Positions 57,735 to 64,000 of a DNA stretch of 64,000 nt are shown here, piece after piece. The position numbers were made by a program, and so were the translations under genes. This DNA comes from Hygrocybe punicea (lineage: Eukaryota > Basidiomycota > Agaricomycetes > Agaricales > Hygrophoraceae). The stretch is taken from the NCBI GenBank assembly GCA_963556145.1, contig OY744462.1:4154001-4218000 (forward strand), written 5' to 3'. Position 1 is the stretch's first letter, and each line of letters starts with the position of its first letter. The notes below the pieces were generated by a model that saw nothing but the letters and a program-made list of their open reading frames with translations, was not told the origin of the DNA and did not search any database.

Positions 57735-58689
57735 GGTGGGCGTGTGATGGTGTAGAGGAAAGGTCGGATCAACAACGAGATTTTTTATATATTTTTACTG
57801 TGCAGTTGTTTGGTCACTCATGTGATTGGCCACACTTGCGACCTGCATTTGGAGACCCCATATTCTCGACCACGGATGGTCTCTATTAGAAGACCCAAGG
57901 AGATGTAGAGGGTCCTCGACCCTCTGAGGCCGTAACATTGATATCTCGCGAATCCGCTCGAACCCGACATCTCTAGCAATCTACGCTCGAACCCGACGCA
58001 ACCCGACGCAACCCAATGCATATCGACTAGCACGGCCACTCACATACCTGGTCGGTCCATCTCCTAAACTCACGGAACTTCAAATATCAAAGATAGATCT
58101 CATCAGACTGAGATCCCAACATCGGACTTGCCTTATTCGTGCCTAGCGTCTCCCTTATGGAGATACAGTAAAGTATATTACATCTTTTACGGTTTTTATA
58201 TCTTCCACCCATTTTCCCTGTCATGGTCACCTCGCAACCCTCTTCCTACTTCCCCATTTTTATTCTCCTTTGTTTCCTCTCATCGGCTGAGGACTCTCGT
58301 CCAAATCTAGGTACAGAAATTTGTAGTATAAAAACGGTGCCCAAGCGCCATCTCTGAATAAGAAACCAGTTCCCCCGTTTCCTCTCTCTGAGAATCAGCC
58401 TCTCAGTAAAATCCATCGCACATACTACTCGTTGGTTTCCTCAACGCTCTCCCCGTCCTTCTACCGTCTTAATCTCTACGTCTCTCGTCACCCGACACCC
58501 GACCCACCATACCCAACACCATCGGCTTCGACCGGCCTCGATAGATTTCAGTAGTTTACTCGGCAGCTTCTTACCATTTATATCCTATCATCTTACTGAA
58601 GCTCGCTAGACTATTCCTTGTCACTTTCACGCTGACTACCACAGGCTTAGGATTACTGTTCTGCAGCCACCCCGACCTCGCCTTTACAC
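57735..58689 (+). other. Promoter side of antisense gene and probable 3' LTR of copy B
   Basis: 57735-58020 corresponds to 1-275 of copy A. Further on, TATAAAA at 58327-58333 followed by a pyrimidine-rich stretch and many CTCTC tracts looks like LTR promoter and R/U5 sequence. I could not define TG...CA ends. A Copia-like LTR begins at 58690. Confidence 0.45.
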
Positions 58690-59220
58690 CATGCAACTCC
58701 GAAGGATTCCGATGAAACTCCACTCCGGACTTTTCCGCCATTTTATCTTATCTTATCCTCTCACATATGTTATTGTTCCTTTCCCTTGTTACACTCTATT
58801 CTTCTTCATCTCTGTTTCTCCAGACTCCTATCCATCCCTTCCCTTTGTTTACTTGTCATCATACATAGCAACCTTTTCTTCCTTCTATCTTTCTCCAAAC
58901 TCCAGTTCCCCTTCCGGAGTACTTATTATTTCTACATTACTGAGGACATAACAATTGGCTTACCAAGTATATAAGTTAGAACCACAATGTCCTGTAACTC
59001 TGTTCTGAAAATCAACTTGAGTTCCCCTCATTCTCAAACTTAGGGCTTTGCCTTAAGCTCACTATCAGTCTCCATCTTTAGTCCAAATCTCCAGACTAAC
59101 TCCACTCTGTCTGCTTGTGCTTACTCAGTACGACTTAAGGAAGTAGCAAAACTACTTCAAGAGTTTGCACCTCCAGTCCTCTGACAACTCCATTCCATCC
59201 AGAGTTGCATGCCTCTAACA
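58690..59220 (+). mobile_element. Copia-like LTR copy, 5' end altered
   Basis: Matches 46279-46791 from CATGCAACTCC to CCTCTAACA, including the GTTTACTTGTCA, GAGGACATAACAATTGG and AAACTTAGGGCTTTGCCTTA blocks. The first nine bases of the family are changed. No target duplication seen. Confidence 0.75.
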
Positions 59221-59690
59221 CCAGCTTACATTGGCTGAGAGATAGTTAGTAGATGATGTATTCTATGTCCAGCAACAGTTCCATGACCATTCTGGCAGTA
59301 TTTTACATTTTATGAACAAATGCCAAAAAACTTCGGCATGAACCTCGGTGTTAGCTGTGCATTGAAACCATGAGTCCAGCCAGCTTACATTTGCTGACAG
59401 ACAGTTAGTATGCAATGGGCTCTATGTACACCAACAGTTCCATGAGCTATCCAGAGGTATTTGATGTGTTATGAATAAAGGCCACAAAACATTGGCATCA
59501 ACCTCAGCATTAGCTTTTCAGTTGAACCATGGGTCCAGCTGGCTTACATTTGCTGAGAGACAGTTGGTATACAATGGGCTGTATGTGCACCAACAGCTTC
59601 ATGCACTTTCTGACAACCTACAATCAAACATTGGCCTCAACCTCGGCATTGGCATCAGCATCAGCATCAGTATTGGCATCAGCATCGTGG
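59221..59690. repeat. Tandem repeat, about 157-bp unit, three copies
   Basis: CCAGCTTACATT-GCTGA-AGA-AGTTA begins at 59221, 59380 and 59534. Each unit ends with a CCTCGG-TTAGC block. No coding potential is apparent. Confidence 0.75.
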
Positions 59691-60235
59691 TGAGTCCAGT
59701 GTTGGTTGGTTGGACAAATGTTCACTGCCCAACCTGTGCGAATACAGATGTAAATGTAGTAGCAAATGCTGCTTTGCCAATGCTAAGACTGATGCCAAGG
59801 CCAGTGCCAATGCTGATGTTGAGCTGATGTTCATGCTTGGGCTAATACGGCAGCTGCTGCTAAAAATAATTCTGACTCCAATGGCATTGTGATGACCCTT
59901 CAGCAAGTATGTTTATTAGAATGCTAATGTTGACACTATACTGATGCCGATGCCAGGGCTGATGCTGATGCCAAGGTTTATGCCTATGCCCATTCTCATG
60001 TCATTACTGCCACTGTTTCTAATGTCTATATGGCATCCAATGCCTGTGTATAACCTCTTAACCATGGCATTGATGAGACTGATTGAGGATGCCAATGCCC
60101 ATGCCAATGCCAATGCTGATGTGAACACCGATGCCGATGTGAACACTGATGTCAGTGGGAACACCAATGCTGATGCAAATGCTGATGCTGCAGTGAACAC
60201 TGATACCGCTGCCAATCACAAGGAAGTGTATCAAT
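59640..60235. repeat. Low-complexity minisatellite of GATGCCAATGCTGAT type
   Basis: Short units of 6-18 bp (GCATCAGCATCAG; GCCAATGCTGATG) run irregularly to 60235. The frames across it (e.g. 59944-60237) are repeat translations and not a gene. Confidence 0.8.
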
Positions 60236-60239
60236 GATA

Positions 60240-60540
60240 TCTCATTTGCTGCAGGGTGTTACATGAGTAACAATGGCCCCCTCAGAACCTTGGCGCAATG
60301 GTCTGAGACTGGTAACAATACCCCTGAAAAACCTCAGCCCAACCGTTGTCATGATCCAAAAAGGATTTGGATCAAAACATAGCAGTATGCTGTCACTAGT
60401 CAAAATCCCTACAGCACACACAATGTTACAAGGACCATTCATACTGAAGCACCCCCATCTGCATATGGAGTAGAGAGGAATACCATTATCTGCCCATAGG
60501 ACACACACATGAAACCCTTATCTATACAAGGGACATGCAA
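60240..60540. repeat. Dispersed repeat shared with 63840-64000
   Basis: GGTCTGAGAC-GGTAACAATACCCC followed by AACCTCAGCCCA appears here and two times near 63885-63990. The window end cuts the second block. Nature unknown; possibly an end of another element. Confidence 0.55.
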
Positions 60541-60859
60541 GGAAATCCTTATCTACAGAAGGGACATACAAGAAAACCGTTATCTATGCAGAGGATATGA
60601 AGGAATACCCTTATCTTAACTGATAAGGCCCCCAAAAACATCTTATCAGAGGCCAAAGAAGCACAAGAAGCACAGCCACATCCTTATCTCCAATCATAGA
60701 GATAACACATGCCACCCATCATTTCCCGATCAAGAAACACATCATATTTCACATCAATTGATCAAATACAGCCCAGCCCTGATCTTATCTTTTTCTTAAC
60801 TGATTACGAGTTCTTTTAATTTATTAAAAGACTCGTTCTTTATCAGACCTGGTTCAGTG

Positions 60860-61640
60860 AGGGTTCGTAATTAATTAATTAATTAATTGATTAATTGATA
60901 AAGTTGATCGCCTATAGACAAAATTTTTTTAGGTAACAGATATGATTCTACTTCTGATACTGGAAAATCAGATACAGTTGGGGCCATGTGTGGACAAGCT
61001 TACATAAGCATCCCAATATGGGTTGGTGCAAAAAAGACAAATTACCTTCCAATTATATTCAAAATATTCGTACTGGTCTCAATTCTTATCAGAATCAGCT
61101 GAAAATTGAACTGCTGACTAAGATTATCATTTCGGGTCAGGTGTGACAGTGACATGTGACCAATCTAACCATATAAGGCAAATTTTGATATTATATAGCA
61201 AATTTTCTACTGATCACAATGGTGACAGTCACATATGACCAGTCTAAACATATATGGTAATTTTGTGTAATATATGCTAAATCACATACTGCTCATCATA
61301 TTTATTACATAAATGCAATTATATTCAAAATATTTATACTGACCTCAATTCTTATCAGATTCAGCTGAAAATTAAACTCTTGACTAATATAACCATTTCG
61401 GTCAAGGTGTGACAGTTACATGTGACCGCTCTAACCATATAAGGCAATTTCTGATATTGTATAGCAAATTTTTTACTGATCATAACGATGACAGTCACAT
61501 GTGACCAGTCTAACCATATAAGGCAATTTTACATCAAATATGCTAAATTTTGAGGTGATCACAGGAGTTATAGTCACATGTGACCACTGTTACTATATAT
61601 GGAAATATCAGCCATATAAGCAGAAATTAGTGTAATTCAG
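60860..61640. repeat. TTAA microsatellite and AT-rich 267-bp tandem duplication
   Basis: (TTAA)n at about 60868-60900. CAATTATATTCAAAATATT starts at 61049 and again at 61316. Each unit includes GACAGT-ACATGTGACC and ACCATATAAGGCAA, which also recur at 61495-61590. No gene seen. Confidence 0.75.
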
Positions 61641-61779
61641 ATGATATAATGATATTTTTACTTAAAACATATAATTCAATGTGATATCACTGTATATATT
61701 ATATGCTAATTATATATTTCTAGTAAAATCACTTATCGATATTCATAACAATCATCCAAATAAAAATCCAATGACAGAA

Positions 61780-62220
61780 ACAAGACTTTGTTCATGCCAT
61801 ATGCAACATTGGCCCACTCAAGCACAGCTATCTTCATGTCATCATCTGTTGTGCAGCAAGGTTATGGAGAAGTAAGGTTGAGCAAATGTAAGTCAATTGT
61901 TATCATACTGCTTAAAGGCAGTTGTATGTGACAGTTGACGTGTTGCTTGCTTTTTTGGCTGAGAATAATGCATAATGATGAAGCAAAGAAGACATGACAG
62001 TGGGAGAGGAGGTTGAGACAGGCTATGCAGTTTTATTTTTTCTACATTTTATGTTGCTATGGTGAGAGGTGGGCTTATTAATATATAATATATGCTATAT
62101 GTCTTATATCACATGTAACATGCTTTATGCAATTTAATATTATTATTTACTTCATCATGAAAGTGAGGAGGGGAAAAAAAGAACTCGTTCATGCCATGCG
62201 CAGCACTGGCCCACTAAACA
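61780..62220 (+). mobile_element. Helitron-type 3' tail, non-autonomous copy
   Basis: It parallels 12007-12440 and ends GTTCATGCCATGCGCAGCACTGGCCC-split as at 12405-12435, then ACTAAACAAG. A related terminus (TTTGTTCATGCCATATGCAACA) lies at 61786, so two tails may be arranged in tandem. No 5' end found. Confidence 0.6.
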
Positions 62221-62427
62221 AGTAAGGATACACACATGGCATGGCATCAATTGATAAGGAAGCACAGCCTCAGGAAGATGATTCTAGATGCACACCCTGG
62301 CACAGCTCTTGCCTTTGATTCACACACCCAAGATTAGACCAGCAGCATGACTCACTCCCATAAAATGTGACTCATTGGTCTATCCATGACAAATTATGAC
62401 CCTTATGACATGTTCATGACCCCCCAT

Positions 62428-63727
62428 TGTTGGGAATAGTGGCTGAATAGTTGCGGAAAGGATTAGTAATCCATATCACGTGACCCTGGAACTCAAACCC
62501 ACCTGTCTAATGAATAATGCTGAAGCGCAGCATGTATTCTACTCACCACAGGAAACTTCTAGTAGACTTAGCTAGTAGTATAAAAGCCCTCTCAGAGAGA
62601 GGCAAATATAATTCATTCCACACAAAATAACTTAGCGGTCAACAACCACTGCAAACTATATATTCCAATACCCATGACTCATTATGACAAGCCATGACTC
62701 ATTATGACAAGCCATGACTCATTATGATGATTTCTGACTCATTATGCCCCCTCCTTTGATTATAGTACCTATGTGACTCATTAATTGACTCTGTATGAGT
62801 CACAAACCCATACCTTCCTTTCTTATGATTTCTTATGAGTCATAACCCCCCAATGCCCTTCATTATTATGACTCCTTATGAGTCATAAACCTATGCCTCT
62901 CCCTTATATGACTCCGTATGAGTCATAACCTATGCTTAACTCCTGCTGTAGAATAGGTATATATAGAGCCCAGTTTCTGCTGGAGATGGCCCAGTCACAG
63001 GACAGTCCCTCTCCCAGATTCTGATTCACCCCTCTGTATTTGTTTGTATTACCTACTTTGGTAGTAGCTAGTACCCAAATACCAATTGCAGTTCAAGTCA
63101 TCATTCATTTGTCTAAGGATTATCAATCTCAGATATATTGATACTCCCTTATTACTTGTTTGATATATATTCTTTGTATTCTGTCATGTAGTACAGTCAC
63201 ATTCAATTTCTTTCAAGTTCTATTGGTCATCACCAAAAATATCCCAGTACTTTATTCTGCACTAGTAGCCAATGTCTGTTTGAAGCTTTGGAATAAAGTC
63301 CGATATCTTGATCATCAATCCTACTTGCATATTGTTCAGTTCATTCATTCTGTACATAGTATTTTGTCACACCTCCCTTTGTTTGACATCTACTGTTACA
63401 CTCGCCCATCGCCCATTGTCTATCACCCATCATCCATCATCTATCGCTCATCTCTGTTGTACCTCTGCTCATTGTATACTTGCTACTTGTATACTTGACT
63501 GTTGTACACTCGTTCATCTTATACTGTTCATACTTGCTTGAGTTATTATCTGCTTATACTCTTGCATACCTCTTGTCACTCAAAGTCTTTACCTTTAGTA
63601 GGGAAGACCTCACTGTTCACTCATTCTCTATAAGTCATACATCTGACTTATATTATTGTCAAGTATTTGTTGTATCCCTCAAAGCTAACCTTTGATAGGA
63701 TTCACACCACAACCCAACCACCCAACA
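62428..63727 (+). mobile_element. Candidate 1.3-kb LTR with TGTTGGG...CCCAACA ends
   Basis: Perfect 7-bp inverted termini at 62428-62434 and 63721-63727, and GGTATATATAGAGCCCAG at about 62954 as a TATA promoter. Flanks CCCAT and GGAAT do not match, so this could be a 5' LTR whose body lies beyond the window, or a solo LTR in which the duplication has decayed. Short frames within it (e.g. 63160-63498) are not genes. Confidence 0.5.
62670..62745. repeat. 20-bp minisatellite CATGACTCATTATGACAAGC
   Basis: Three head-to-tail units and a fourth degenerate one. ATGACTC(A/C)(T/G)TATGA motifs continue to about 62930, so the array overlaps the upstream promoter part of the candidate LTR. Confidence 0.85.
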
Positions 63728-64000
63728 GGAATAACCCAGAGTTATTAAAGAGCTAAATCCTTGATCCCAAAGGACAACAAGGTAATTTCCTGATCAATGA
63801 TGCACTCTGGAAACCCTTGGTGTGGATTTGTTCAAACACTTCCCATGCAAAACACCGTCTGAGACAGGCAACAAGAATTTTGGCCCAACAGTCTGAGACA
63901 GGTAACAATGCCCCTGAAGTACTTTGGCCCAATGGTCTGAGACAGGTAACAATACCCCAGCAGAACTTCAGCCCACCCATCCAACATCATAACTATGACA

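Larger units (their letters stand above)
51321..58689 (+). mobile_element. Ty3/Gypsy LTR retrotransposon, copy B (5' truncated)
   Basis: Inverted relative to copy A and closely similar along its length. The first two thirds of gag, including the zinc knuckle, and any 5' LTR are missing; the break is at about 51321 against a gene fragment. It keeps the antisense zinc-cluster gene and about 950 bp beyond it, which should include the 3' LTR. TGA codons in gag-pro and pol, a 1-bp indel before integrase and an Asp-to-Asn change in the integrase core make it inactive. Confidence 0.9.

Noticed and set aside
59944..60237. 97-codon Asn/Ala/Asp-rich frame
   Set aside because: Translation of a minisatellite; all frames stay open because of the repeat.

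Overview
This window looks like a transposon graveyard from a basidiomycete fungus, most likely an Agaricomycete. The reasons are short GT-AG introns of about 50-65 bp, Ty3/Gypsy, LINE, Helitron/Helentron and MITE-like elements packed inside one another, several protein families I recognise only as mushroom-type hypothetical proteins, and C-to-T decay at CpG sites that repeatedly turns CGA codons into TGA. I see no convincing single-copy housekeeping gene, rRNA, tRNA or CRISPR array.

Layout. 1-8225: Gypsy copy A on the minus strand (gag-protease, RT-RNase H, integrase), with a spliced gene in antisense orientation downstream of the integrase. That gene has the six-cysteine spacing of a Zn(II)2Cys6 cluster. 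8282-12440: remains of a Helitron-type helicase element, broken by an 820-bp foldback element and a 373-bp MITE. 12441-13400: a hypothetical-protein pseudogene. 13.44-41.16 kb: one LINE cut into four pieces by a 1.6-kb TTAA-flanked insert, a 22,187-bp Helentron-like element and a second MITE. 41.15-45.14 kb: a decayed Helitron Rep gene split by a solo LTR. 45.2-51.3 kb: pseudogene scraps, Copia-like LTR pieces and a 1,895-bp non-autonomous LTR element. 51.3-58.7 kb: Gypsy copy B on the plus strand, inverted relative to A, with the same antisense gene. 58.7-64 kb: an LTR, satellites, a Helitron tail and a candidate 1.3-kb LTR.

The most unusual object is the Helentron at 17039-39225 (minus strand). 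It has matching asymmetric terminal inverted repeats, a 3' hairpin followed by CTAG, a Rep-helicase gene, a separate cysteine-protease-like ORF (USP/C19 style), long subterminal repeat arrays, and four multi-exon non-transposon genes as apparent cargo. A 2,682-bp relative with the same termini is inserted in its Rep-helicase gene. Removing it restores a 2,204-codon frame (one TGA remains). Removing each of the other insertions (MITE, TTAA insert, nested element, solo LTR) also restores a coding frame, so the order of insertion can be read.

The second notable object is the Gypsy family. Both copies share a gag-pro to pol -1 frameshift arrangement without a pol ATG, the antisense zinc-cluster gene, and a 12-bp palindrome with CCG/CGG half sites between the convergent genes. 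Both copies are now damaged: A by a 127-bp deletion and a nonsense codon, B by several TGA codons, a lost integrase Asp, and a 5' truncation. All functional statements rest on motifs read by eye; no database search was run.
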